Below are positions 49,785 through 58,837 of a DNA stretch of 64,000 nt, piece by piece. The notes beneath the pieces were generated by a model. The model ran no database searches. It saw nothing but the letters and a program-made list of their open reading frames with translations, and was not told the DNA's origin. The stretch comes from Thiosulfativibrio zosterae (lineage in GTDB: Bacteria; Pseudomonadota; Gammaproteobacteria; Thiomicrospirales; Thiomicrospiraceae): NCBI RefSeq assembly GCF_011398155.1, contig NZ_AP021888.1:124001-188000 (forward strand), given 5' to 3'. The first letter of the stretch is position 1; every line of letters begins with the position of its first letter. The translations under genes were made by a program, and so were the position numbers.

Positions 49785-50956
49785 GTCATTTAACCAAATG
49801 GGGCTTAGCACTTTTTGTGGCAACCCTAGTGACCAGTCTGGCACTTTTGGACAATGGCCAAGTGTCGATGGTTTGGCAAGATTGGGTCATAGAAACCTCC
49901 ATGACCTTTGCCTTAGCAGTTTTTTTGGTGGTTTTTGTGCTCAGCTATTTTGTGGTGCGTTTGGTGATGAACTTAATCGGTTTTCCAGCCTTTTGGCGTC
50001 GTCGTCGCCAAATCAAACTTTACAGCAAGGCGGAGTCGTCTATGGCGCAAGGCATGTTGGCGTTAGAGTATGGAGATTGGAAAACTGCCGAGCGTCAGTT
50101 ACTGCGTTCGGCAAAAACCTCACAAGTTGGGTTGGTACACTATTTAAATGCCGCCAAAATGGCGCATAATCAAGCCGCTTATGACCGCCGAGAACAATAT
50201 TTGGCTGAAGCGCGCCGTCGTTTCCCAGATGAATATATAACGATTGGGTTGGTCGAGAGCCGCTTGCTCAGCGACAAACAGCCAGAAATTGCCCAAGCCA
50301 TTTTGGCGGAATTGCATGAGCAAAATCCCAGTCATCGATTATTACTCAAAGAATACGCAGGCGTTTGCGAAACCCTAAATGACTGGGCGCAGGTTGAACA
50401 ATTATTGCCCAAATTAAAAAAAATCGGCGCCTTGCCTAAGTTAGAGATTCAAGCCTTAGAAGAAAGATTGGTGTCAGGTAAGTTAATGAATGCCACTTCT
50501 GTGGAAGCTTTAGAAGCGCTCTGGAGCAGTCTGTCTTCTGCGGTTCAACAGTCGCCAGCGGTATTGGCGGAGTATGTTGAAAAGCGTTTGGGCTGGGGGC
50601 AAGAAGTGGGCTTGGCACAAGCCATTGAAAAAAATCTGCGCAAACACTGGGATGATCGATTGGTTTACCAATATGGTCGCATTACCTTAGGGCCTGCGTT
50701 TGAACGCCTTAAAAAGGCAGAAACCTGGTTAAAATCCCAACCGGAAAATCCGGTGTTATTTTTAACGCTTGGTCGTTTGGCTTGTATGAGCCAATTATGG
50801 GGTCAAGGTCAGCATTTTTTAAAGCAGAGTTTAAAGTTGCGAGCCGAGTTAGAAACTTTTCATGCGCTCGCAAAATGCTACGAGGCAGAAGGGGAAGAAG
50901 GGCGCGCTGCGCTGACTTACAAAGAAGCCATTTTGCAGCTGGAAAAGAAATCCTAA
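49781..50956 (+). CDS. hemY: HemY-type TPR membrane protein
   Basis: The 391-residue product has two N-terminal transmembrane helices (about 7-23 and 41-64) followed by tetratricopeptide-like repeats (about 85-385), the layout of proteobacterial HemY. This protein is unrelated to protoporphyrinogen oxidase, which is also named HemY in Gram-positives; its role beyond membership of the hem operon is unclear. The four-base ATGA overlap with hemX shows translational coupling. No clear terminator follows in the 83-base gap to the convergent sensor gene. Confidence 0.92.
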   Translation: MSHLTKWGLALFVATLVTSLALLDNGQVSMVWQDWVIETSMTFALAVFLVVFVLSYFVVRLVMNLIGFPAFWRRRRQIKLYSKAESSMAQGMLALEYGDWKTAERQLLRSAKTSQVGLVHYLNAAKMAHNQAAYDRREQYLAEARRRFPDEYITIGLVESRLLSDKQPEIAQAILAELHEQNPSHRLLLKEYAGVCETLNDWAQVEQLLPKLKKIGALPKLEIQALEERLVSGKLMNATSVEALEALWSSLSSAVQQSPAVLAEYVEKRLGWGQEVGLAQAIEKNLRKHWDDRLVYQYGRITLGPAFERLKKAETWLKSQPENPVLFLTLGRLACMSQLWGQGQHFLKQSLKLRAELETFHALAKCYEAEGEEGRAALTYKEAILQLEKKS

Positions 50957-51039
50957 CGCAGATATCTAGGCAAAGAAACTTACTCAACTCTTAAGCTTAA
51001 GCCTATTTAACCTAACTTAACACTAAGTTGCTGCTAGGG

Positions 51040-52272
51040 TTATTTGCCCATGCGTTCTAAAGCCGCTCTGGTTAATCCTTTGCTTTCAATCGCATCATCT
51101 GGATAAGTCGCATAGCCGACGGTAATGTTATAAGCCAATTTCACATCATTTTGACAGTCAGGGTCGCAAAAGCGATTGATGAGTTTTTTGTGGAACTCGA
51201 CCACGGTCGCTTCATCCATTTCAGGCGCTAGTAACACAAATAGGTTTTCTGAAATTCTAAAGGGCATATCAGAGTTACGAATGTGTTCGCGTACTAACTG
51301 TGAAAAGGTCAGCAACTTTTGTTGCATGGTGCGATTTTGCGTTTTATCTAAATCTTCAATGCTGTGCAATTTGATGGTGATGAGCGAGAATTGATGTTGA
51401 TAACGCTGACACCGATAGATTTCAAATTTTAAGGCTTCATTAAAGTGATTGGCTAAGAAGAAGCCTGTTTCATGTTCGGTGACTTGAACCGCATCGAGTT
51501 TGTCGTAGATATTTTTAAATTGCGCAATATTGGTATGGATAGCCGCATCAATATCATCAATTTCTAAGATGGCATGCGGGTTACGCTGCCATTCTAGTTG
51601 TTCATCTAAACGAATGGTACCTAGCTGATTAGAAATCAGTTTTAGCGGTTGAGTAATGGTGTTTTCCAAGAAATGTTTTAGCAGTAATGACGCTAACAAT
51701 AAAAAACTCAACAGAAAGACGACCATAAATAAAATGCCCGTACCCAGCGAGATTTTATAGCCAGACATGGGGGTGTTAAAAAGCAGTGTGCCGGCATATT
51801 CGCCTAATTTAGCGGTGCCTTGATGACACTTGAGACATTTTGATTCAAAAAATATCGGAGTGCCGCCCACAATACTGCCTTTCATTAGGCTGATTTCAGT
51901 CAGGTGCGTTTGCTGAGTTTCAATTTGATTAAGCAAGTTCTTCATATTGGAAGACAGTTTTTCACGCTCATTTTGATCGCGCGTTGGGGATTTGATTAAC
52001 GCAAAGTTGTGTTCAGGATAGGCAACATTTAAATGATGAAACAGGGCGGCGACATTGGTGGGTGTCCAGCCAGTGGCTAAATGATCATCAATTTCTTTGG
52101 CCGAAAGCCATTGAATTTGTTTGATGTCATTTTTGACAACCGTGCCCATAATCGCGAAAACCGTTGCGCCAGTCACAGCTATGGCAACGAAAATCGACGC
52201 AAAACTGATGAGCGCGAGTTTTATAAGTAATAAATTGCCAAAAGCACGAGGTTTAATCACGGAATTGCTCAT
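51040..52272 (-). CDS. Heme-c sensor protein with degenerate GGDEF domain
   Basis: The 410-residue product has two transmembrane helices (about 13-43 and 174-200) enclosing a periplasmic domain with the heme-c motif CLKCH (146-150). This fits the Tll0287-like/DUF3365 sensor family. A HAMP-like linker and a C-terminal GGDEF-like domain (about 265-400) follow. In place of the GGDEF signature it has SENLF (341-345) after RI, so it should not make c-di-GMP; it may bind it or act through contacts. The heme suggests sensing of redox state or a diatomic gas. ATG 52272 starts MSNSVIKPRA just before the first helix; a longer frame from a TTG at 52329 has no better support. It is divergent from the yjfB-like gene and convergent with hemY. 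Confidence 0.82.
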   Translation of the reverse strand: MSNSVIKPRAFGNLLLIKLALISFASIFVAIAVTGATVFAIMGTVVKNDIKQIQWLSAKEIDDHLATGWTPTNVAALFHHLNVAYPEHNFALIKSPTRDQNEREKLSSNMKNLLNQIETQQTHLTEISLMKGSIVGGTPIFFESKCLKCHQGTAKLGEYAGTLLFNTPMSGYKISLGTGILFMVVFLLSFLLLASLLLKHFLENTITQPLKLISNQLGTIRLDEQLEWQRNPHAILEIDDIDAAIHTNIAQFKNIYDKLDAVQVTEHETGFFLANHFNEALKFEIYRCQRYQHQFSLITIKLHSIEDLDKTQNRTMQQKLLTFSQLVREHIRNSDMPFRISENLFVLLAPEMDEATVVEFHKKLINRFCDPDCQNDVKLAYNITVGYATYPDDAIESKGLTRAALERMGK

Positions 52273-52475
52273 CGTATGGGTTAATCTAGGACAGCTTAGC
52301 GCACTATAATTTTCACATATTAACACCAAATGGATGCGTTTGCCAAAGGCACAAATTGGACTTAAGTTTTAGCAAACTTGGCCGTTATCCTAACTGGAAA
52401 GTTTTTATTAAAAATAACCTGAAGTGCTTAATGTGAAAATTAAGTTATGTAGCAGGTTACTGAAAGGAGTCCAAT

Positions 52476-52682
52476 ATGGAAATCTCAGCAAATGGCGCGG
52501 TTAACGCAGCTCTGGCGCAGCAAGAAGTCTATGCACAACAAAATGTTCAAGTCAGCATGCTTAAAAAAGCCATGGATGTGCAAACGGAAGGTGCGCTTGC
52601 TTTAATCAACAGTTTGCCAACCCCGCCTACATCACAAGGCTTGCCCGACAATTTGGGTAAAAATATCAATACCACGGCTTAG
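52476..52682 (+). CDS. YjfB-like putative motility protein
   Basis: A 68-residue protein with the YjfB pattern: a short N-terminal segment, Ala/Gln-rich helix (AALAQQEVYAQQNVQVSMLKKAMD), then ALALINSLP and a loose tail. The family is linked to motility by name and genomic association; its biochemical function is unknown. ATG 52476 has an excellent AAAGGAG ribosome site. It is a single-gene unit ending in its own terminator; no flagellar genes are nearby. Confidence 0.75.
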   Translation: MEISANGAVNAALAQQEVYAQQNVQVSMLKKAMDVQTEGALALINSLPTPPTSQGLPDNLGKNINTTA

Positions 52683-52694
52683 TCTTTTAGCCAT

Positions 52695-52739
52695 AAAAAG
52701 CCTCAAATGTTACCGCTGGTTAATTTTGGGGCTTTTTTT
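52695..52739. terminator. Terminator between yjfB-like gene and ackA
   Basis: AAAAAGCCTCAAA pairs with TTTTGGGGCTTTTT (one G-T pair) and ends in a T run. It sits between convergent genes and could serve both. Confidence 0.75.
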
Positions 52740-52756
52740 GAGTTTTAAAGCAGGTT

Positions 52757-53911
52757 TTAACCCTGCAAAACATCCAGGGTTTGTTGGGCAATTTCGAACT
52801 CTTCATCGGTTGGAATGACCCAAGCTTGTATGCGACTGCTGGGGAGTGTGATGCAAGTCATGCCTCTGGCAGTTTCGTTGGCTGCGTAATCAATTTCGAT
52901 GCCCAAGCGCGTTGAGAAGCCATTTAAAATCATCTCGCGCACCATGGGTGCATGCTCACCGATACCACCGGTAAACACCAGTGCATCTACTTCGTCCATC
53001 ACCGCCAAATAACTGCCGGCAATTTTGTTGATTCGGTAGGTAAATAAATCTAACGCCATCTGGGCATCGCCATCTCCGGCATTGGCCGCATCAATGACAT
53101 CACGCATATCATTAAATCCGCACAGACCTTTTAAGCCACTTTCTTTGTTAAGCAGATGGTCTACTTCAGCGGCGCTGTAGCCGAGTTGGCGAATTAAATA
53201 TAACGGAATCGCAGGGTCAAGATCGCCCGTGCGTGTGCCCATCACCAAGCCTTCAAGCGGGGTAAAACCCATGCTGGTATCGATGCTTTCGCCGTGTTCA
53301 ATGGCACAAACACTGGCGCCATTGCCCAAATGCAGCGATATCAAATGCACTTCATCATCTGGCAGTTCTAAAATATCGGCCAAGGTTTTGGCGATGTATT
53401 GATGACTGGTGCCATGAAAACCATAACGGCGAATTTGGTGTTGTTCGTACAGGTCTTTGGGAAGTGCATAATGAAACGCATAGTCTGGCAAAGTATGATG
53501 AAAAGCCGTGTCAAACACGGCAATTTGCACCAGGCCTGGGTATTTTTCGGCCAAAATTCGCATGGGCAACAGGTTTGCTGGATTATGCAAGGGCGCAAGC
53601 TGGCTTAGGTCATCAATAGCTTGCATCACGGTTTCATTGACCAAGGTCGCCTCATGAAAAGCTTCGCCGCCATGCACCACACGATGGCTCACGGCATCAC
53701 AATCTCCTAAGTGTTTGACTAATCCAGCTTCTAAGAGTTGTGCTTCCACTTCTAGCAGGGCATCCGCATGGGTTTTGGTGATGCCGGTGACTTCGTGAGG
53801 TGTTTCGCCAAGATGTTCAATCAAACCATGCAGCGCAAGGTGGGAATCGGCGCCCACAAATAGGCTGTATTTAAGGGATGAACTGCCAGCATTTAGGACA
53901 AGAATTTTCAT
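52757..53911 (-). CDS. ackA: Acetate kinase
   Basis: Converts acetyl phosphate and ADP to acetate and ATP, or the reverse. The 384-residue product has the N-terminal signature VLNAGSSSLKYSL, the second motif HRVVHGGEAF and the FDTAFHHTLP and GLVMGTRTGDLDPAIP stretches typical of the family. Length is normal. Its ATG overlaps the pta stop by four bases, so pta-ackA is a coupled operon. A one-mismatch palindrome copy is at 53529. Confidence 0.96.
   Translation of the reverse strand: MKILVLNAGSSSLKYSLFVGADSHLALHGLIEHLGETPHEVTGITKTHADALLEVEAQLLEAGLVKHLGDCDAVSHRVVHGGEAFHEATLVNETVMQAIDDLSQLAPLHNPANLLPMRILAEKYPGLVQIAVFDTAFHHTLPDYAFHYALPKDLYEQHQIRRYGFHGTSHQYIAKTLADILELPDDEVHLISLHLGNGASVCAIEHGESIDTSMGFTPLEGLVMGTRTGDLDPAIPLYLIRQLGYSAAEVDHLLNKESGLKGLCGFNDMRDVIDAANAGDGDAQMALDLFTYRINKIAGSYLAVMDEVDALVFTGGIGEHAPMVREMILNGFSTRLGIEIDYAANETARGMTCITLPSSRIQAWVIPTDEEFEIAQQTLDVLQG
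53529..53540. repeat. Near-copy of the palindrome (ACCAGGCCTGGG)
   Basis: One mismatch to ACCAGGCCTGGT, inside ackA. Confidence 0.5.
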
Positions 53912-55998
53912 GAGGGTTGCTCCATTTGTTGGGCTTGAATGGCAGTGATGGCCACCGTATTAACGATGTCGTCAACGGTGCAACCACGACTCAAATCGTT
54001 GACCGGTTTGTTAAGTCCCTGTAAAACAGGGCCAATGGCAATCGCCCCCGAGGCGCGTTGTACCGCTTTATAGGTGTTGTTACCGGTGTTTAAATCGGGG
54101 AAGACAAATACCGTGGCTTGTCCGGCAACCGTGCTGTTGGGCATTTTTTGACGCGCGACTTCCGCATCAATGGCCGCATCATATTGCAGCGGGCCCTCAA
54201 TTTCTAAGTCGGGGCGTTTTTGGTGCGCCAGTTGGGCAGCGGTTCTGACTTTATCGACTTCGTCGCCATGCCCAGATTCGCCGGTGGAATAAGACAATAA
54301 AGCCACTTTGGGTTCTATGCCAAATTGCAACGCGGTGAGTGCAGAGCTGATGGCGATTTCTGAGAGTTGGTCAGCATTGGGGTTTTGATTGACCGCACAA
54401 TCGCCATACACCAAAACTCTGGTATTAAAGCACATAAAAAAAACGCTGGACACCAGCGAGATACCCGGTTGCGTTTTGATGATTTGTAATGCAGGGCGCA
54501 CCGTGTCGGCGGTGGTGTGGGTGGCACCAGAAACCATGCCGTCGGCCAAGCCTTTGTAAACCATCATGGTGGCAAAGTAACTCACATGCGCCATAGAGTC
54601 ACGGGCTAAGTCCAAGGTCATGCCTTTGGCTTTACGCATTTCGTAAAACTCATTAATAAACGCACCTTTCCATTCGCTGGTATCTGGGTCGATAATGGTA
54701 ATGCCGTCTAGGTTAATGCCGAGCAAATTGCATTGATAGTGAATTTCGTCAGCTTTGCCCAGCAAAATGGGGTTAACCACTTGGCGGCGCAACAGAATTT
54801 CGCAGGCGCGTAGAATGCGTTCATCTTTGGACTCGGGCAAGACAATGGTTTGCAAATCTTGTTTGGCACGCTCAAACAAGCTGTATTCAAACATAATCGG
54901 TGTGGTGACTTTTTTCTGGCTGGTGACAAACTTGGCCAGCAAACAGTCTTTTTTAACATACTGATCAAACAACCCTAATGCCAAATGGTTTTTCCCCTCG
55001 TTTTCGGCAAACAAATGGGCGCGCACCGCATGGGCGCGCATGGCGCTGGGATAGGTGTCGGCTTCAACCGATACCACGGGAATGTCAGTGGCCTGAAAAC
55101 CTTCCAATAAATCCATAATGATTTTGGACGGAATCAGCCCGCCGGTGAGAAAAATGCCAGCAATATTGGGCAAATTGCGCGAATAAATACTCATCACAGA
55201 CGCAGTGAGAATGTCGGTGCGATCGCCAGGCACTATGATCAGATCACCTTCTTTAACACGGGTTAAATAGTTTTCCACCGTCATGGCCGCCACGGTGGGG
55301 CGTTTGACCAAACGATTAAGCGGCGCCTCGGCATTAAGCAGGAGTTTGCCGTCCAGTGCTTGGCACACTTCTTTTACGGTGGGGGTGTTGAGGTCTTGTA
55401 AATAAGGCAGATAAAAAACCGGCACAGGCCATTGCTCGGAAACCGTTTGGCAGTCTTCGGGCGAAAGCATGTGGCTGACTTGGTTGGCAAAAATCGCAAA
55501 TAAACTCACGCCGCTTTGTTCGGCACTGTGAATTTCCATTTCGATTTCTTTGTGAACCTCGTCCTCTGATTTTTCGTGGGCATTGAGCACCGCCACAAAC
55601 GGCGCATTAAAATGCTTGCTCAGTTCGGTGTTGATGTCAAAGTCAATGACACTGGCATGGCGTGTTAAATCCATGCCATGCACCATGACAAAATCATGTT
55701 CTTTTTGCAGTTGTTGATAGGCGATGATGAGGTTTTCAAACAGCTCATGTTTTTTATTTTGGCTGAGCAGTTCAGTCGCATCCGAAAGGGTCATGCCCAC
55801 CATCCGTTCCAAGGGCATTTCAAAGTCGAAGACTTCTTTCATATAATGGCAGTCAGCATCTTCGGCATCAATCACTAAAGGGCGAAAGAAAGCGACCTTT
55901 TCATATTGTTGGCGTAGCAAACTCATTAAGCCTAACGAGATGGCTAAACTACCGGCGTGGCGTTCGCGTGCGGCGATGTATAAACAATCGGATTTCAT
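53908..55998 (-). CDS. pta: Phosphate acetyltransferase, long form
   Basis: Interconverts acetyl-CoA and acetyl phosphate. The 696-residue product is the three-domain type: an N-terminal dethiobiotin-synthetase-like domain (about 1-200), a DRTGG-like middle domain (about 220-340) and the C-terminal acetyl/butyryl transferase domain (about 375-690). That last domain includes LPESKDERILRACEILL, DGMVSGATHTTADTVRPALQ and LNTGNNTYKAVQR. ATG 55998 (MKSDCLYIA) is preferred over an in-frame TTG at 56010. It is divergent from hemW across 89 bases and coupled to ackA downstream. Confidence 0.95.
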   Translation of the reverse strand: MKSDCLYIAARERHAGSLAISLGLMSLLRQQYEKVAFFRPLVIDAEDADCHYMKEVFDFEMPLERMVGMTLSDATELLSQNKKHELFENLIIAYQQLQKEHDFVMVHGMDLTRHASVIDFDINTELSKHFNAPFVAVLNAHEKSEDEVHKEIEMEIHSAEQSGVSLFAIFANQVSHMLSPEDCQTVSEQWPVPVFYLPYLQDLNTPTVKEVCQALDGKLLLNAEAPLNRLVKRPTVAAMTVENYLTRVKEGDLIIVPGDRTDILTASVMSIYSRNLPNIAGIFLTGGLIPSKIIMDLLEGFQATDIPVVSVEADTYPSAMRAHAVRAHLFAENEGKNHLALGLFDQYVKKDCLLAKFVTSQKKVTTPIMFEYSLFERAKQDLQTIVLPESKDERILRACEILLRRQVVNPILLGKADEIHYQCNLLGINLDGITIIDPDTSEWKGAFINEFYEMRKAKGMTLDLARDSMAHVSYFATMMVYKGLADGMVSGATHTTADTVRPALQIIKTQPGISLVSSVFFMCFNTRVLVYGDCAVNQNPNADQLSEIAISSALTALQFGIEPKVALLSYSTGESGHGDEVDKVRTAAQLAHQKRPDLEIEGPLQYDAAIDAEVARQKMPNSTVAGQATVFVFPDLNTGNNTYKAVQRASGAIAIGPVLQGLNKPVNDLSRGCTVDDIVNTVAITAIQAQQMEQPS

Positions 55999-56087
55999 GG
56001 CTTTTCCCAAAATTAAATCAAGTTATGCTATCTTAGCAGACCCATTTGACGACTTGATGAAAAGAATGATTTCAAAGACTTTTAACC

Positions 56088-57236
56088 ATGCAATTTAGCC
56101 AGCCCATCCCGCTTAGCCTTTATGTTCACTACCCTTGGTGCGTGCAAAAATGTCCCTATTGTGACTTTAACTCGCACACCCTGGGTCAAAACGATGAAGC
56201 CGCTTATATTGATGCCTTATTGCGTCAGTTAGAGCAAACTTTGCCCAGCATTTGGGGGCGACCGATTCATAGTATTTTTTTTGGCGGTGGCACGCCGAGT
56301 TTAATGTCGCAAGCGGGGTTAGAGCGTTTTATGTCGCAAGCGCGCGCTTTGTTGGGGTTTAGGCCGGACATTGAAATTACGCTGGAAGCGAATCCGGGCA
56401 CAGTCGATTATGAAAAATTTGCGGGTTTTCGCGAGGCAGGCATTAATCGTTTGTCGATGGGGATTCAAAGTTTTGACGATACCAAGCTCAAATCCTTAGG
56501 ACGCATTCATTCTTCTGGTGAGGCACAAAAAGCCATTCAAGCCGCCAAAGATGCTGGCTTTAAAAATTTTAATTTGGATTTGATGTTTGCACTGCCTAAT
56601 CAAACGCTTGAAGAAGCCTTGGCGGATATCGAAATGGCCTTGAGTTTTGCGCCACCGCATTTGTCGCATTACCAACTGACCTTGGAACCGAATACCCCAT
56701 TTTATAAAAACCCACCGGTATTGCCCGAGGATGATTTGAGTTGGGACATGCAGTTGGCTTGCCAAGCACGCCTTAAAGAGGCCGGTTTTGAGCATTATGA
56801 GGTGTCAGGATTCACCAGGCCTGGTCAGAATTGCCGTCATAATTTGAATTATTGGCAGTTTGGTGACTATATTGGTTTGGGCGCAGGTGCGCATGGCAAA
56901 ATCACCGACATGGCGTTGGGGGTGATTAGCCGCACCCAAATGCCAGCTTCGCCCGGTGGTTATGTGGACATGATTCAACAAGGCAAGCTCGGACGCACCA
57001 CGCCAGTGGCGGAAGATGAAGTGGTGTTTGAATTTATGCTCAACACGCTTAGATTGCAAGCGGGTTTTGCTTTGAGTTTGTTTGAACAGCGTACCGGCTT
57101 GCCTCTGGAGATGTGTCAGGTGCAATTGGATGAGATGCAAAGCAAAGGTTGGGCAAGTATTGATGAGGGCGTGTTGCACTTAACGCAGCAGGGTAAGACT
57201 TACTTGAATGAAGTCTTGCAAATATTTTTGGCGTAA
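56088..57236 (+). CDS. hemW: HemW, radical SAM heme chaperone
   Basis: HemW binds a 4Fe-4S cluster and SAM and transfers heme to target proteins; it was formerly annotated as a coproporphyrinogen dehydrogenase-like protein. The 382-residue product has the N-terminal motif HYPWCVQKCPYCDFNSH with the cluster cysteines C18, C22 and C25. GGGTPSL, the SAM-binding area EANPGTVDYEKF and the C-terminal HemW domain follow. The sequence around the cysteines is the HemW form rather than the HemN form. It reads alone, divergent from pta. An exact palindrome copy lies at 56814. Confidence 0.93.
   Translation: MQFSQPIPLSLYVHYPWCVQKCPYCDFNSHTLGQNDEAAYIDALLRQLEQTLPSIWGRPIHSIFFGGGTPSLMSQAGLERFMSQARALLGFRPDIEITLEANPGTVDYEKFAGFREAGINRLSMGIQSFDDTKLKSLGRIHSSGEAQKAIQAAKDAGFKNFNLDLMFALPNQTLEEALADIEMALSFAPPHLSHYQLTLEPNTPFYKNPPVLPEDDLSWDMQLACQARLKEAGFEHYEVSGFTRPGQNCRHNLNYWQFGDYIGLGAGAHGKITDMALGVISRTQMPASPGGYVDMIQQGKLGRTTPVAEDEVVFEFMLNTLRLQAGFALSLFEQRTGLPLEMCQVQLDEMQSKGWASIDEGVLHLTQQGKTYLNEVLQIFLA
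56814..56825. repeat. ACCAGGCCTGGT palindrome, copy 5
   Basis: Exact copy inside hemW, here in the third possible reading frame (Thr-Arg-Pro-Gly). Confidence 0.85.
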
Positions 57237-57282
57237 AATAACCCGTAACTAATTCAATGACTGCTAATAACAAGAAGAAAAG

Positions 57283-58818
57283 ATGGTGCTAAACGAAGAG
57301 TTGTCGAGTCACATGCCTTTAGAAAATCGTCCTGAGTTGCGAGTAGACCCTCGTTCAGACCTTATATTAGCGGCAAACGCAGCCGCTTGCCAATTTTATC
57401 AGCAGTCAGAATCGACTTTAATGCAAACGCCTTTGCATGAATTGCTGTCGTCTAGGTCCGCTCAACTTGATCCTCTAACGCAACTACCCAATCGCCAATT
57501 ATTTTTAGACCGGCTTCAACAATCGTTAACAGAATTGCAACGCTCGCCCTCTGGACTGGCGGTTTTATTCATTGATTTAGACAGATTTAAACCCATTAAC
57601 GACTCTTTAGGGCACCAAGCCGGTGATGCAGTATTGATTGAAGTCGCGCAACGATTGCAGTCATTGCTGCGTAAGCAAGATACCTTAGCGCGCATTGGCG
57701 GTGATGAATTTGTGGTGTTGTTAAAAGAGGTGACCGCCATTCAAGCGGTGGAGCGCATCGCGCAAACCCTTTTAAATGCGCTGGCGCTGCCATTTGAGAT
57801 TCCGCAAGGCGTGGTTGAAATTGGCGGTTCGATTGGTGTTGCGATGGGCCCGCAGGATGCCCAAACGGCAGAAGCCTTGTTGCAGAAAGCCGATTTGGCA
57901 ATGTACCGTGCTAAACATAACGGCCGCCAACAATGGATGTTTTTCTCGCAAGCTCTGGGTCAAGAAGCGCAAAGAAAGTTTCACATGGAACAAAGTCTGC
58001 GTGAAGCACTGGAGGCCGATGAGCTTAAGTTGCAGTTTGAACCCATTATTAATGCGGCCGAAACCAAGCTGTTTGCGCTGGAGGTACAGGTATGCCAGCA
58101 ATCCTTAGATTTGTTGGGGCAAGACTGGGAAAGTTTGTTGCCGGTGTTGAGTCAGTCTATTTTGGGGGTGCAATTTAGCGAATGGCAGCTCCAAGCCGCT
58201 TTAGAAGTTCAGCAGAGTTTGAGTCAGTCGAGTCTTTTTGTGCCTATGGCAGTCAGTGTGCCGGGTATTCATTTTCGCCAAAAGAGTTTTGTCGATTTTG
58301 TAGAAACTGCACTTCATGAAAGTGAAGTCGATCCGCAATTGTTAATTTTGCAGTTGGATGAAAGCAGTCTAAATCACAGTTCGATGGATGTGGCGCAGCG
58401 GATTCATGCGTTGAACGAACTTGGGGTACAAGTGGTGCTTGAGCAATTTGGCTTGCAGGGCGTGTCTTTGTTGCAGTTGGCGCGCTTGCCATTTGCTGCC
58501 ATTAAGGTGGGAGACTTAGGCTTGCGTAACTTAAGTCACGGGCGACGGGTGCCAATGCATGAAAATACCCAATTGGCAGCGGCCATTTTGGCATTTGCAT
58601 ATCAATTAAATAAAACTTTAATTGCCACGCAAATTTATTCAAACGACCAGTGGCATTTTATGCAAAGCCAGCATTGTCAATGGGGGCAAGGGCCTTATTT
58701 GGGCAAGGCAATGTCTGCAGAAGCCTTGGTGGATTATTTGGTAGATTTAAACGCCCAGCGTTTAGAACCTGTTGACAGGGATGATTGTGATCCTTTATAT
58801 GAAAATTTTGACGACTGA
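57283..58818 (+). CDS. GGDEF protein with degenerate EAL domain
   Basis: The 511-residue product has a short N-terminal PAS-like remnant and a complete GGDEF domain (about 62-222) with GGDEF at 139-143. An I-site RxxD (R130-D133) lies five residues before it, so it is probably an active, feedback-controlled diguanylate cyclase. The EAL domain (about 235-490) has lost its signatures: the EAL triad region reads ALEV, and the DDFGTG motif reads EQFGLQ. Phosphodiesterase activity is therefore unlikely, and the domain may be a c-di-GMP or protein binding platform. No membrane segment is seen, so it is cytoplasmic. It starts 46 bases after hemW and ends 19 bases before an AsmA gene. Confidence 0.88.
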   Translation: MVLNEELSSHMPLENRPELRVDPRSDLILAANAAACQFYQQSESTLMQTPLHELLSSRSAQLDPLTQLPNRQLFLDRLQQSLTELQRSPSGLAVLFIDLDRFKPINDSLGHQAGDAVLIEVAQRLQSLLRKQDTLARIGGDEFVVLLKEVTAIQAVERIAQTLLNALALPFEIPQGVVEIGGSIGVAMGPQDAQTAEALLQKADLAMYRAKHNGRQQWMFFSQALGQEAQRKFHMEQSLREALEADELKLQFEPIINAAETKLFALEVQVCQQSLDLLGQDWESLLPVLSQSILGVQFSEWQLQAALEVQQSLSQSSLFVPMAVSVPGIHFRQKSFVDFVETALHESEVDPQLLILQLDESSLNHSSMDVAQRIHALNELGVQVVLEQFGLQGVSLLQLARLPFAAIKVGDLGLRNLSHGRRVPMHENTQLAAAILAFAYQLNKTLIATQIYSNDQWHFMQSQHCQWGQGPYLGKAMSAEALVDYLVDLNAQRLEPVDRDDCDPLYENFDD

Positions 58819-58837
58819 TTAACTTGAGATGTTTTAA

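Noticed and set aside
52330-52475. Sigma-28 promoter for the yjfB-like gene
   Set aside because: GAAAGTTT resembles a -35 element, but the -10 at the right distance matches poorly.
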